Shown one piece after another: positions 1 to 10,796 of a stretch of DNA of 64,000 nucleotides (its first letter is position 1; every line of letters starts with the position of its first letter). The notes below the pieces were generated by a model that made no database searches, was not told the origin of the DNA, and saw nothing but the letters and a program-made list of their open reading frames with translations. The position numbers and the translations under genes are program-made. The DNA is from Kibdelosporangium persicum (GTDB lineage Bacteria; Actinomycetota; Actinomycetes; Mycobacteriales; Pseudonocardiaceae), in the NCBI RefSeq assembly GCF_013280595.1, contig NZ_JAAATY010000012.1, forward strand, positions 1 through 64,000, read 5' to 3'.

Positions 1-160
1 ATAGCCGGGCCGGATGCGGCCCCTGACGCCACCGCGGGACCGCCCAAAGACAACCAGTATTCGCGGCGATCCCGCGGCGACGCCAGGAACCGCCCCACCG
101 AGCCGATTCCGGCCTCCGGCCGGGGCAGACTCTCATCGACCGGGACATTCGAAACACGAC
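1..160. other. left-edge region, no gene recognised
   Basis: I see no supportable gene here. A short + strand open frame starting near base 14 runs antisense into the cellulase gene and has no recognisable domain or ribosome-binding site. Confidence 0.4.
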
Positions 161-2155
<1,995 letters not shown>

Positions 2156-2173
2156 CTGACCTGGGGTTTGTTT

Positions 2174-2189
2174 CTGGGAGCGCTCCCAG
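2174..2189. promoter_or_regulatory. CebR/CelR-type operator
   Basis: The perfect 16-bp palindrome CTGGGAGCGCTCCCAG contains TGGGAGCGCTCCCA. That 14-mer is the established binding site of the LacI-family cellulose regulators CelR (Thermobifida) and CebR (Streptomyces), which release DNA in cellobiose. It lies about 100 bp upstream of the GH9 start. I saw no second copy in the window and no cebR gene here. Confidence 0.9.
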
Positions 2190-2227
2190 ACTTCACTGTA
2201 GCGAAGAGCCAGTCGATCGGTACTCCG

Positions 2228-2995
2228 TCATCCGGGTGACGGCGCTGTCAGCGTGACCAGCCAGCCGGGGTGGTCGGTGCTGCCCATCATGTCGATCTTC
2301 GTGGTTCGGCCGAACGACAGATCATCGCTGGCGTACACGTGCTGGACGTTGCCGTCGCCCCGGCGGGAGAACCCGCCGGGATCGCAGTCCCGCATGCTCG
2401 GCGAACCGTGGTCCCGCAGATTGAAGTCACCGGCGACGACAGCAGGCCGCGGATATCCTGCCACCCGAGCCATCAAGTCGCGGCACTGTGCGAGTGCGGT
2501 CGGCGCGTTGTCCGCGGACAAGTGCGTGGTACATACGCTCAAATGCGCCGCAGCAAGACACGCCCAAGCGCGTAGCTCACGGTGCCCGTCCGCAGCCGTG
2601 TACTGAGCGGCGTAGATACCGGACTCCTCGGCGAGACCCGCAAAGGCGGTGGCAACCATGACGATGTTGCCGTAGTGCTGGTCGCTGCCGCGGCACAGCA
2701 CGGGCGTGCCGTCGAGGTCGCGTGCCGCGACGAACAGCGCCCGCGCGGGCCCCATAGCCGGCCGCAGCCGGTCGACGTCACCGGAACATGCCTCGTTCAC
2801 CGACAGCACCTGCGGCTTGCTCGACCTGATCACCTCGGCGGCCTTGGCCATGACCGCGTCGCCTCGGTAACAGCCGGCCATCCCGCCGTGGCAGATGTTC
2901 AACTGCAGCACAGTGATCGTGGTGCCGGTGATCTTCGCCGCCGACGGCACGCCGAGGAACGCGAGCGTCACCAGGACGATGATCACGCGGTTCAT
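2228..2995 (-). CDS. exported endonuclease/exonuclease/phosphatase-family protein
   Basis: Predicted 255 aa with an N-terminal hydrophobic signal (VIIVLVTLAFLGVPSAA) followed by an EEP fold. Family landmarks are TVLQLNICHGG near the N-terminus, a glutamate in LSVNEACSG, AVVAGDFNLRD (the GDFN metal/substrate motif) and the terminal SDHPG-like STDHPG. EEP proteins cleave phosphodiesters or phosphomonoesters (DNases, sphingomyelinases, inositol phosphatases); the substrate cannot be told. An in-frame start 33 nt upstream is possible, but the chosen ATG puts the signal peptide at the N-terminus. Confidence 0.8.
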   Translation of the reverse strand: MNRVIIVLVTLAFLGVPSAAKITGTTITVLQLNICHGGMAGCYRGDAVMAKAAEVIRSSKPQVLSVNEACSGDVDRLRPAMGPARALFVAARDLDGTPVLCRGSDQHYGNIVMVATAFAGLAEESGIYAAQYTAADGHRELRAWACLAAAHLSVCTTHLSADNAPTALAQCRDLMARVAGYPRPAVVAGDFNLRDHGSPSMRDCDPGGFSRRGDGNVQHVYASDDLSFGRTTKIDMMGSTDHPGWLVTLTAPSPG

Positions 2996-3075
2996 GCCGA
3001 GACATAAGCAGACTTCCCGGCTTGCCACAACCGCGCGGCTCGGCCGATCAGGCTTCCCTGGCCCGCGCGGTCAGG

Positions 3076-4236
3076 TCACCTGCGTGCCGGCGTCAAAGGC
3101 CCTGTGGCGTAATAGGTCTTGCACACGGGACCGTCATAGTCGGTGGTCACTTCGAGCACGGCTTTCCCGTCCGGGGTGGGCAGCAGGTAAGGGCTGAAGT
3201 TGCGGCATCCCTCGTTGTTGACGCCCTCGACAGGGATCGGCGCGGGGATCTCGTACCACGGCCCGGCGCCGACGTGATCGTTGGCGAGGATGGTCTTGCC
3301 GTTGCCCGGCGAGATGCTGCCGTCGTCCTCCACCAGCATTTCGGTGATCACCAGGACTGTTCCGGCACTGCCGGGTCCCGCGCTCCACGCGACGGTCGGG
3401 GTATGCCTGCCGTACTTGCCGTCCGCGGTACGGATCACGGTGCCGAGGTCGTACGGGTCACCGAAGTCCCATCCGTCGGCGGAACGGCGGAAATACGCAC
3501 TGCAGAGGTGAACCAGGTCGTTGTTGCACACTTCGTAGGTCATGAAGTACGAGCCGTCGGGTAAGCGGATCGCGTTGATCATCCCGGGCCGGACGTACCA
3601 GTCGGTGTTGACCACGGTGTGCCGGTAGTCGGTCCAGGTGATGCCGTCCGCGGATCTGACCTGGACGAGTTTCTGGTCGTGGTTGGCCTTGTCGGTCTCG
3701 TCGGAGTAGAACGCGACCAGTGTGCCGTCGGCCGCGACCGCGAGGCTGGGTTCCCAGGTGTTGTACTGGTTGGGCGAAACCGCGATGTCCGAGACGTGCC
3801 GCCAGTTCCGGCCGACGTCGGAGCTGGCCCATAACCGCTGGCGGGTCTGGCGTTGCCCTTCCGGCGCCTGGTATCCGACCGTCACGGCCCATAACACCGT
3901 TCCCGCGGGCATGGCCCCGATGGGCGAAGGTAACTCGTACAGGAACGAGCAACAGATCCCGGCGCCGTTGGCCGCCGCGGGGTCCTCGATCGCGGCGATC
4001 TGCTGGAAGGTCTCGCCGCCGTCCGTGCTCGCGCTGATCACTCCGGCGCCCTGCGAGCCGAAGTTCGTGGTGATCGCGGCCAGGATTGTCCCGTTCGCCG
4101 GACCACTGTGCTCCAAACGGATCACCCGTGGATAAAAGCTTCCGCCGTCGTACAGCACACGACGTTCCGGCGCCGGCGCGCTCAGCAAAGTCGCGACCAG
4201 CATGACCACCGCACCCGCGGTCAGCACCACTGCCAC
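3076..4236 (-). CDS. exported sialidase-superfamily (BNR-repeat) protein
   Basis: Predicted 386 aa with an N-terminal membrane/signal segment (AVVLTAGAVVMLVATLLSA). The rest has the repeated beta-propeller signature of BNR/Asp-box proteins: SASTDGGETF, ASSDVGRNW, RSADGITW and RRSADGWDFG. Such six-bladed propellers occur in exo-sialidases and other glycan-binding hydrolases. Catalytic sialidase residues (Arg triad, Tyr/Glu) cannot be confidently assigned, so substrate is open. It sits in a run of minus-strand exported enzymes with the phosphatase and cellulase. The start is GTG. Confidence 0.75.
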   Translation of the reverse strand: MAVVLTAGAVVMLVATLLSAPAPERRVLYDGGSFYPRVIRLEHSGPANGTILAAITTNFGSQGAGVISASTDGGETFQQIAAIEDPAAANGAGICCSFLYELPSPIGAMPAGTVLWAVTVGYQAPEGQRQTRQRLWASSDVGRNWRHVSDIAVSPNQYNTWEPSLAVAADGTLVAFYSDETDKANHDQKLVQVRSADGITWTDYRHTVVNTDWYVRPGMINAIRLPDGSYFMTYEVCNNDLVHLCSAYFRRSADGWDFGDPYDLGTVIRTADGKYGRHTPTVAWSAGPGSAGTVLVITEMLVEDDGSISPGNGKTILANDHVGAGPWYEIPAPIPVEGVNNEGCRNFSPYLLPTPDGKAVLEVTTDYDGPVCKTYYATGPLTPARR

Positions 4237-4375
4237 CCCTACTACGTCAGGTGATCATTACTTCTCTCATCGTAACGGCCGCGGTCGGTGATCGGGTGAC
4301 GAACTGGTTGAACCACGCTGACCTGCCGATATAGTGGCGAATTCGCGGACATGCGAGGAGAAGGCCGGCCTGGAC

Positions 4376-5038
4376 ATGGCGCCACACAAAGCGATCAACT
4401 TCTGGACGTCCGTCAATCCGGCCTGGCAGGAGTGTTTTCTCCTTGCCTGGCAGTCCTTCCAGGCAAGGAGCATCCCGGTGGGCGCCGCACTCGCCGACGC
4501 CGATGGAACGATCGTGGCTCGCGGCCGAAACCGCTGGAACGAGAACAGCGGTCCACAGGGCCAACTCGCGGGCAGCAACCTCGCCCACGCCGAGGTCAAC
4601 GCGCTCGCCCGGCTGTCACCGGGCGACTATTCCGATCATGTCCTGTACACCACGCTGGAGCCCTGTTTCCTGTGCACCGCCGCACTTCGGCACAGCCACG
4701 TCGGAACCGTCCGGTTCGCCGCCCCGGATCCGGCCTGGCACGGCATCGACCAGCTCCCGCGGCTCAACCACAACATCGCCCGGCGCTGGCCGTTGCGCGA
4801 AGGTCCGGCCGGCGGACCGCTGCAGACCTTCGCGGCGGTCCTCCACCTCGTCTCAGCAGTGGAACGCGACATACAGTCCACAATAGACAGTCACTGGCCG
4901 GTGATGCCCGGCGCCGTGCGGCTCGCCAGGGAGCTTGCCGGACCGAAAGCCGATGACCTCCGCGGAATGCCTTTGGTCTCGGCGCTTCGCGCGGTGTGGA
5001 CGAGTCTCATCCGGCTGAGCACGCCGGGAAGGGACTAA
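4376..5038 (+). CDS. nucleoside/tRNA-adenosine deaminase-like protein
   Basis: This 220-aa protein belongs to the zinc-dependent cytidine/deoxycytidylate deaminase superfamily. The zinc site is complete: HAE (AHAEVNAL) plus PCFLC (LEPCFLCTAAL). The N-terminus (SFQARSIPVGAALADADG) matches nucleoside deaminases. The C-terminal ~90 residues beyond the catalytic core are not recognised. The ATG was chosen for its upstream GGAGAAGG, although the spacing (15 nt) is long; an in-frame GTG at 4334 is an alternative. Its stop overlaps the stop of the convergent oxidoreductase gene by a few bases (CTAA). Confidence 0.8.
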   Translation: MAPHKAINFWTSVNPAWQECFLLAWQSFQARSIPVGAALADADGTIVARGRNRWNENSGPQGQLAGSNLAHAEVNALARLSPGDYSDHVLYTTLEPCFLCTAALRHSHVGTVRFAAPDPAWHGIDQLPRLNHNIARRWPLREGPAGGPLQTFAAVLHLVSAVERDIQSTIDSHWPVMPGAVRLARELAGPKADDLRGMPLVSALRAVWTSLIRLSTPGRD

Positions 5039-5958
5039 CGCGGGACGGCAATTGTCTTGCCGGGCAACGTGCCAGCGTCGTGCCGGGCGTGCACCTCAGG
5101 CAGGTCGGCCAAAGCGACCCGCTCGGCGACGTGGACATGCAGCGTCCCAGCGTTCACCTGGCTGACGAGCCTGGCGAGCTGCTCGGCGTCACTGCGCACG
5201 AAGACGCTGGTCGAGCGCACCCCACGTGGGTCGGCCTCTGGCCCGGGTGTCGTCGTGGTGACCAGAACGCCTTTCGCACGGGCAAAACCTGCCAAGGTAA
5301 CCATGTCGGCGGGCGAGACCGGCGCGAAGTTCAGCACTGTGTCGAATTCGCCAGTGACGCCGTCGGTGCCACGACCGACCACGTCGGCGCCGTAGCCGCG
5401 CACCCGGTCGGCATTGCGCGGACCTGCTGTAGCCACAACCTTCACGCCTGCCCGCACGGCCAGCTGGACGGCGTAGCCGCCGACCGCGCCACCCGCTCCA
5501 TGCACGAGAATTCGCTGTCCCGCTTGAACATCAGCGTGTTCGAACAGCGCCTGCCACGCGGTCAGGCCACCCGAAGGCAGCGCGGCGGCGTCAGCGAGCG
5601 GAATCGCGGTCGGCGCCGACGCCAAGACGTCGACCGGCGCGATGACGTACTCGGCGGCCGCGCCGTCTGCCGTCATCGGCAAGAAGCCGACGACCTCGTC
5701 ACCGACCCGGAACCGGGTAACGCCCTCGCCCAACGCCTGCACGGTGCCCGCGACGTCGATGCCGGGCGTGTGCGGCAGCCGCACCGGGAAGACCTCCTGC
5801 ACGTAGCCGGCGCGAATGGTGGCGTCGATCGGGTTGAACGACGTGCCCGCCACGCGCAGCAGTACCTCACCGGTGCCCGGAAGCGGCTGGTCGATCTCCT
5901 CGGCACGCAGGACCGCCGCGTCGCCGTACTGGTGGAACCGAATCGCCTTCACAGTCAT
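5035..5958 (-). CDS. zinc-independent MDR quinone oxidoreductase
   Basis: NADPH-dependent medium-chain reductase of 307 aa. The GroES-like N-terminus contains GTSFNPIDATIRAGY and HTPGIDVAG. The Rossmann core has ILVHGAGGAVGGYAVQLA (AxxGxxG-type NADPH site). No structural or catalytic zinc cysteines are present, which places it with quinone/enone reductases rather than alcohol dehydrogenases. The start is set by GAGAGG just before the ATG. Two palindromic operators lie in the first 70 bp upstream, suggesting tight inducible control, probably by a regulator encoded elsewhere. Confidence 0.88.
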   Translation of the reverse strand: MTVKAIRFHQYGDAAVLRAEEIDQPLPGTGEVLLRVAGTSFNPIDATIRAGYVQEVFPVRLPHTPGIDVAGTVQALGEGVTRFRVGDEVVGFLPMTADGAAAEYVIAPVDVLASAPTAIPLADAAALPSGGLTAWQALFEHADVQAGQRILVHGAGGAVGGYAVQLAVRAGVKVVATAGPRNADRVRGYGADVVGRGTDGVTGEFDTVLNFAPVSPADMVTLAGFARAKGVLVTTTTPGPEADPRGVRSTSVFVRSDAEQLARLVSQVNAGTLHVHVAERVALADLPEVHARHDAGTLPGKTIAVPR

Positions 5959-5974
5959 CACCTCTCGGATATTT

Positions 5975-5990
5975 GCTTCGAATTCGAAGC
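5975..5990. promoter_or_regulatory. palindromic operator, site 1 of 2
   Basis: Perfect 16-bp palindrome GCTTCGAATTCGAAGC, 17 bp upstream of the oxidoreductase start codon. Together with the second site 34 bp away it looks like a dimeric repressor (TetR/MarR/HxlR type) binding pair. The cognate regulator is not adjacent. Confidence 0.75.
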
Positions 5991-6008
5991 ACAGCCCGAG
6001 TGTACATC

Positions 6009-6024
6009 GCTTCGAGTTCGAAGC
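6009..6024. promoter_or_regulatory. palindromic operator, site 2 of 2
   Basis: GCTTCGAGTTCGAAGC repeats the neighbouring palindrome with one mismatch. Centre-to-centre distance is 34 bp, just over three helical turns, so two dimers would bind nearly the same face of the DNA. Confidence 0.75.
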
Positions 6025-6268
6025 AAGTGGCTTCCCGATGTGATCCGCTCGACGCCGGGCGACCCCACGCCCAAGTCCGACGCCGGACATCGTGATGTGG
6101 CCACACGCGACGGTGCACACACGCGTACGCGACCACATTCGCGCCGCACCACCGCGATCAGTGATCAGTCAAGCCTCGCGCCACCGGCCGCCCGCTTGCG
6201 ATCCGCGGCTGTCCGTGCTCATGTAGTGCGCGGAGACGCCGCGCCCGACAGTGGATCAGGAGCAGCAA

Positions 6269-7441
6269 GTGGACGTACCAGACGCCATCTGGTGGCTGAC
6301 GATCATCGGGATCATCGGCCTGCTCCTGTTCGACTACTTCGCGCACATCCGCAAGGCACACGTGCCCACCATCCGGGAAGCCGCGTTCTGGTCGTCCGTC
6401 TACGTCGGGATAGCCGTCCTGTTCGGAATCGGTGTGCTGCTGTTCGGCGGCGTGACCATGGGCTCGGAGTACTTCGCCGGCTACGTCACCGAGAAGGCCC
6501 TGTCGGTCGACAACCTGTTCGTCTTCCTGGTGATCATGGCGAGCTTCAAGGTGCCCAGGGCGGACCAGCAGAAGGTGCTGCTGATCGGGATCGTGTTCTC
6601 GCTGATCGCCCGGACCGGTTTCATCGCGCTGGGCGCCGCCCTGATCAACCTGTTCGCGTGGGTGTTCTACCTGTTCGGGATCATCCTGCTGGTCACCGCG
6701 GGAAACCTGATCAAACCGAGTGGCAGCGAGGAACGCACCCCGGACAACTTCATGGTCCGCGTGGCCAGGAAACTGTTCCACACCTCGGATCGCTACGACG
6801 GCGACAAGCTGTTCACCGTCGAGAACGGCAAGCGGGTCATGACGCCGATGCTGCTGGTCATGGTGGCGATCGGCGGAACGGACCTGCTGTTCGCGCTGGA
6901 CTCCATCCCCGCCATCTTCGGCCTGACCCAGAACGTCTACCTGGTCTTCACCGCGACCGCGTTCTCCCTGCTCGGCCTGCGCCAGCTCTACTTCCTCATC
7001 GACGGCCTGCTCGACCGGCTGGTCTACCTGGCCTACGGGCTGGCGACCATCCTGGCGTTCATCGGCGTCAAGCTGATCCTGCACGCCCTGCACGAGAACA
7101 ACGTGCCCTTCATCAACAACGGCCAGCCCGTCAACGTCGCCGAGATCAGCACCGGCTTGTCGTTGGCCGTCATCTTCAGCGTCCTGTTCGTCACCGTCGT
7201 CGCCTCGTTGACCAGCAGGTGGGGCCGGGCCCAGAACGTCATCGCCCAGGCCCGGCGGCACGCGGTCCAACTGTGCGAGATCGAGGACGATCCGGCGCTG
7301 CGCGCGGAGATCTACGCCAAACTGCGTGCCGAGGAGGCCCAGCTCAAGCAGCTGCCGGAGAAGTACCGCGCCCGCATCCGTGAGGAAGAGAAGCTGATGG
7401 AGCTGTTCAGGCGGGCGCACGCCGAACAGGCGCACGCCTGA
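6269..7441 (+). CDS. TerC-family integral membrane protein
   Basis: A 390-aa polytopic protein with about nine hydrophobic segments. It carries the TerC/Alx signatures EKALSVDNLFVFLVIMASF and GGTDLLFALDSIPAIFG, whose acidic residues are thought to coordinate a metal ion in this family (tellurite resistance, Mn2+ efflux). The C-terminal ~60 residues form a charged, probably helical cytoplasmic tail. The GTG at 6269 is preferred because AGGAG sits 6 nt upstream; an earlier in-frame GTG at 6251 lacks this. I found no yybP-ykoY riboswitch upstream. Confidence 0.9.
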   Translation: MDVPDAIWWLTIIGIIGLLLFDYFAHIRKAHVPTIREAAFWSSVYVGIAVLFGIGVLLFGGVTMGSEYFAGYVTEKALSVDNLFVFLVIMASFKVPRADQQKVLLIGIVFSLIARTGFIALGAALINLFAWVFYLFGIILLVTAGNLIKPSGSEERTPDNFMVRVARKLFHTSDRYDGDKLFTVENGKRVMTPMLLVMVAIGGTDLLFALDSIPAIFGLTQNVYLVFTATAFSLLGLRQLYFLIDGLLDRLVYLAYGLATILAFIGVKLILHALHENNVPFINNGQPVNVAEISTGLSLAVIFSVLFVTVVASLTSRWGRAQNVIAQARRHAVQLCEIEDDPALRAEIYAKLRAEEAQLKQLPEKYRARIREEEKLMELFRRAHAEQAHA

Positions 7442-7480
7442 CCACCAACGGCGTCACACCGTCGACGTACCGCCGCTGCT

Positions 7481-7984
7481 TCAGCGTCCGGTGGAGCCGT
7501 CGATCAACTCCCGCAGGATGTCGGCGTGCCCGGCGTGCCGCGCGGTTTCCTCGATCAGGTGAGTCAGCGTCCAACGCCGGGACGGCGCCGGTCCGCCGCG
7601 CTTGGCCGGGCGGGGAGCCGCCTCGGTGAGGTCGTCCCAGGAAACGATCTCGCGGTTCGCCTCGGCCGTCGTTTCCCGGTAGCCGGCCAGGATCGTCTCG
7701 GCCGTCTCCGTGGGATCGAGGTGGAACGTGGCCTGCCAGTTCGTCACGCCGTGGCCCAGTAGCCAGTGCCTTTCCACATAGGTGAGGTGCTTGACCAGCC
7801 CGAGCAGGTTCGTTCCCGACGGCACACCGGCCACACGGGCCTGGGGTTCCGGCGCTTCCTCGGCCTTGGCGGCGACGGCGGCGCGCAGGTAGTCGAGGAA
7901 ACCGACGAGCACGTCCCGCTCCCCCGGTCCGGCCGTCGGCGGCCCGGTGTCGCGTTTCCGCTTCGCTTGACGTTGAGTTCGCAT
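7481..7984 (-). CDS. DinB-family (DUF664) protein
   Basis: Predicted 167 aa, four-helix-bundle DinB/YfiT type. The putative metal-binding histidines are in LVKHLTYVERHW and HLIEETARHAGHADILRE, the standard spacing in DUF664 proteins. Many relatives are mycothiol- or bacillithiol-dependent enzymes. A GGGGAG 3 nt before the ATG fixes the start; the frame is open further upstream but without family similarity. Confidence 0.85.
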   Translation of the reverse strand: MRTQRQAKRKRDTGPPTAGPGERDVLVGFLDYLRAAVAAKAEEAPEPQARVAGVPSGTNLLGLVKHLTYVERHWLLGHGVTNWQATFHLDPTETAETILAGYRETTAEANREIVSWDDLTEAAPRPAKRGGPAPSRRWTLTHLIEETARHAGHADILRELIDGSTGR

Positions 7985-8157
7985 TGTCTCCCCACGGGAT
8001 CGCCTGCGCACCAGCCTCGCGCCGACCGCCGCGGCGCGCACGAAAAGTTGCCGGTCCGGCAAGACCGGTGACTCGATATCAACTTCGCGCCACACTGTGT
8101 TCACGGATCGGTGAAAGGATGCCGTCGCCCCGGCCTGGCCTGTGAGGAAGTGACCGA

Positions 8158-8348
8158 ATGTCACGGTTGAGCGCCCTGCTCGCGGTCGTCACCAGCCTGC
8201 TGACCGGGGTCTCCGCGGCAGCCGCCGATCCCGCCGAGGCCAACACCGTGGCCTACGGCGCTTTCCAAGTGGTCCGTGCGACATCGTCCGCAGCTACGAC
8301 CCCCAGACCTCGGTGGTGCTCAGCACCAGCACCAAGACCACGACGTGA
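8158..8348 (+). pseudogene. remnant of a small secreted protein (frameshifted or deleted)
   Basis: The ATG at 8158 opens a clear signal peptide (LSALLAVVTSLLTGVSAAAADPAEA) and ~15 further residues. Around 8275 the sense appears to shift frame: the +2 frame reads CDIVRSYDPQTSVVLST and stops at 8346-8348, which looks like the end of a secreted protein. The original frame runs on as low-complexity Pro/Arg-rich sequence to 8397. I read this as a secreted-protein gene that has suffered an internal deletion or frameshift. The family is unknown. Confidence 0.5.
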
Positions 8349-8393
8349 CAGCGAGTCCGCGGCGGACGGACCCGGCGAGAAAGGCTTCGCAGC

Positions 8394-8843
8394 ATGACCG
8401 ACCTTTCAGCCTTTGCCGAGCTGATCCCGATGGACCACGGCCTGTGCGTGTTCAACACGGTTCGCCCCGACCGCGGCATCCAGTCCTCTGTGGTCAACGC
8501 CGGGGTACTGGAGCACCCGCTACGGGCGGGACGCGTGGTCGGGCTCGTGGCCATGGGCGGCTCACGCAAACTGCACAACCTGCGCGCCGAACCGCGAGCC
8601 ACGATCGTCGCCCGGGCCGGGTGGCGGTGGGCGACCGTCGAGGGTAGTGCCGAGATCGTCGGCCCTGACGATCCGCATCCGGATGTCGACGGCGAAGCCT
8701 TGCGGCTGTTGCTGCAGACCATCTTCCGCGCCGCGGGCGGCACGCACGAGGACTGGGGCGCCTACGACCGGGCGATGGCCGAAGAGCGACGTGCCGCCGT
8801 TCTCCTCACACCCCTACGCGTCTACAGCAACCCGACGGCCTGA
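8394..8843 (+). CDS. PPOX/F420-type flavin-reductase-fold protein
   Basis: 149 aa with the split-barrel signature of the pyridoxamine-5'-phosphate-oxidase/F420-dependent reductase superfamily: VVNAGVLEH, VGLVAMGGSRKLHNLRAEPRA and VEGSAEIVGPDD. Actinobacterial relatives bind F420 or heme and act on small aromatic substrates. Substrate is not predictable. Confidence 0.82.
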   Translation: MTDLSAFAELIPMDHGLCVFNTVRPDRGIQSSVVNAGVLEHPLRAGRVVGLVAMGGSRKLHNLRAEPRATIVARAGWRWATVEGSAEIVGPDDPHPDVDGEALRLLLQTIFRAAGGTHEDWGAYDRAMAEERRAAVLLTPLRVYSNPTA

Positions 8844-8906
8844 CGGCGGGGCCGACTCGTACTTTGGGCTGATCTGCGGGCGCACCGGCTCTCGTACCAT
8901 GAGTTG

Positions 8907-10043
8907 GTGTACGGCCTTCTCCGGTCCTTGTATGACGAGCCGAGCCCGTCCCGTCCGAACTCCCGGGCGTGGTGGGACTGGGCGCTGGTCGGCGTGATCG
9001 TGTCGGTCGCGGTGGCCGAGGGGGTCCTGCGTCAGGACCTGCCGTGGCGGGTGGTCTCGACCGTCATGACCGTGGGATTGGCGCCCACGCTCTTGTGGCG
9101 CCGGACCAGGCCGTTGCTGATGGTCGCGATCGCGTTCGGCGCCAGTGCCGTGGTTACCGTGCTGATCGGCGCTGAGCCACAGTCCAACACGATGGTGTTC
9201 GTGCTGCTTCTGGTGTACTCGCTGGTCCGGTGGGGGTCGGGACGCGAGGTCGTGCTCGGCACGGCGATCATCCTCGTGAAGCTCTGCCTGTCACTGCTCC
9301 TCGGCTACATCAGCCTCCCGGACACGCTCGCCGGACTCGTCGTGCTGTTCTCGGTGGGCGCACTGGGCTCGGCAATGCGTTACCGGGCCAAGGCGCGGAT
9401 GCGTGAACTCGACCAGGTCAAGCTGCTCGAACGGGAACGGCTGGCGCGCGACTTACACGACACGGTCGCCCATCACGTCTCGGCGATGGCGCTGCGGGCC
9501 GGGGCCGGTCTCGCGGCATCGGAGACGGAACCGAACGCGGCGACCGAGGCACTCACCGTGATCGAGTCGGAGGCGTCGCTGGCGCTCGCCGAGATGCGCA
9601 CCATGGTTCGTGTCCTGCGCCAGAACGAACCGGCGGACATCGCGCCGAACCCGCGCATCGGCGACGTCACGCGGCTGGCGACCCGAGCCGGGCCCGGACC
9701 GGATGTCGAGGTGGAGATCACCGGTGCCGTCGGCGACCTGCCGTCCTCAGTGGAGACGGCGATCTACCGTCTCGCACAGGAATCGGTCACCAACGCGAGA
9801 CGACACGCGCGCCACGCGACCCGCGTCGAAGTCCGGATCACCGCTGACGACACGTCGGTGTCCCTGCGTGTGAGCGACGACGGAGAACCCAGTCCGGCCG
9901 TGACGCCCGGTCACGGGCTCATCGGCATGATCGAGCGGGCCGACCTGCTCGGTGGCACGTGCCAAGCCGGTCCCGATCCCGAGCGTGGCTGGACCGTCAC
10001 GGCTGTGCTGCCCCGGATTCCGGTACCGGGGGCAGCGAGATGA
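8907..10043 (+). CDS. NarL-type sensor histidine kinase
   Basis: About 378 aa. Four or five N-terminal transmembrane helices (to ~residue 150) have no large extracellular sensor domain. They are followed by HisKA_3 (ERERLARDLHDTVAHHVSAM, with the phospho-acceptor His) and an HATPase_c domain (QESVTNARRHA; GHGLIGMIERADLLGG). The start is GTG 8907 or the adjacent TTG 8904; no clear ribosome-binding site is visible. The stop overlaps the regulator's ATG (ATGA), so the two genes are translationally coupled. Confidence 0.88.
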   Translation: MYGLLRSLYDEPSPSRPNSRAWWDWALVGVIVSVAVAEGVLRQDLPWRVVSTVMTVGLAPTLLWRRTRPLLMVAIAFGASAVVTVLIGAEPQSNTMVFVLLLVYSLVRWGSGREVVLGTAIILVKLCLSLLLGYISLPDTLAGLVVLFSVGALGSAMRYRAKARMRELDQVKLLERERLARDLHDTVAHHVSAMALRAGAGLAASETEPNAATEALTVIESEASLALAEMRTMVRVLRQNEPADIAPNPRIGDVTRLATRAGPGPDVEVEITGAVGDLPSSVETAIYRLAQESVTNARRHARHATRVEVRITADDTSVSLRVSDDGEPSPAVTPGHGLIGMIERADLLGGTCQAGPDPERGWTVTAVLPRIPVPGAAR

Positions 10044-10708
10044 GCATCCGCGTGGTCGTCGCCGACGATCAGGAGATCGCCCGGACCGGGTTGACGATGA
10101 TCCTCAACGCGCAGCCGGACATCGAGGTCGTCGGTGAGGCAGCCGACGGGCGGCGAGCGGTCGAGCTCGCCCGACGGCTGCGCCCTGACGTGTGCCTGTT
10201 CGACATCCGGATGCCTGAGCTCGACGGCATCGAAGCCACCCGCGCGCTCGCCGGACCGGCGGTCGGCGATCCGCTCGCCGTCGTCGTCATCACCACGTTC
10301 GACCTCGACGACTACGTCTACGCCGCGCTTCGGGCCGGTGCCAGGGGTTTCCTGCTCAAGGACTCCGGCCGTGCCATGCTCACCCAGGCCGTTCGCGCCG
10401 CGGCCAACGGCGACGCCCTGATCGCCCCGAGCATCACCGCCCGGCTGCTCGGCGCGTTCGCCAGCACCGGGCCCGCGTCAGCACCGGCACAACCGATCGA
10501 CGTGCTCACCGACCGCGAGGAGCAGATCCTCGTCGCCGTCGCCTCCGGCCGGACCAACAGCGAGATCGCGGCCGAATTCCACATCACGCTCAGCACGGTC
10601 AAAACCCACATCGCCAGCCTGATGGCCAAGCTGTCCGCCCGTAACCGGGTCGAGATCGCCATGTGGGCGTACGAGACCAACCGCGTGCGGAACGGATCCC
10701 GCCGATAG
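10040..10708 (+). CDS. NarL/FixJ-family response regulator
   Basis: 222 aa, partner of the upstream kinase through a 4-nt ATGA overlap. The receiver domain shows the acidic pair in VVADDQE, the phospho-Asp in CLFDIRMPELDG, and a conserved Lys in FLLKDSG. The C-terminal LuxR-type HTH reads LTDREEQILVAVASGRTN followed by STVKTHIASLMAKLSARNR. It probably controls the DUF2306/MDR genes immediately downstream; this target is inferred from position only. Confidence 0.92.
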   Translation: MSIRVVVADDQEIARTGLTMILNAQPDIEVVGEAADGRRAVELARRLRPDVCLFDIRMPELDGIEATRALAGPAVGDPLAVVVITTFDLDDYVYAALRAGARGFLLKDSGRAMLTQAVRAAANGDALIAPSITARLLGAFASTGPASAPAQPIDVLTDREEQILVAVASGRTNSEIAAEFHITLSTVKTHIASLMAKLSARNRVEIAMWAYETNRVRNGSRR

Positions 10709-10727
10709 TACGGCTTCGGCCCCGTAC
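10708..10727. promoter_or_regulatory. small inverted repeat after the regulator stop
   Basis: GTACGG and CCGTAC arms separated by 8 nt begin at the last base of the response-regulator stop codon. It may be a weak terminator or an operator for the downstream membrane-protein gene. Confidence 0.3.
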
Positions 10728-10796
10728 CATCGGCCGGTTCGACTCAGGCCCATCTTCCGATGAGGTGCCGGGCCTGGTGACGGCACGCTTTCGGGC

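Noticed and set aside
6026-6268. Possible yybP-ykoY (Mn2+) riboswitch before the TerC gene
   Set aside because: TerC-family genes sometimes have one, but the conserved loop sequences are not visible in this leader.
4996-7383. 795-codon open frame on the + strand overlapping the oxidoreductase and TerC genes
   Set aside because: Runs antisense to one well-supported gene and out of frame with another; composition is Arg-rich and unlike any protein family.
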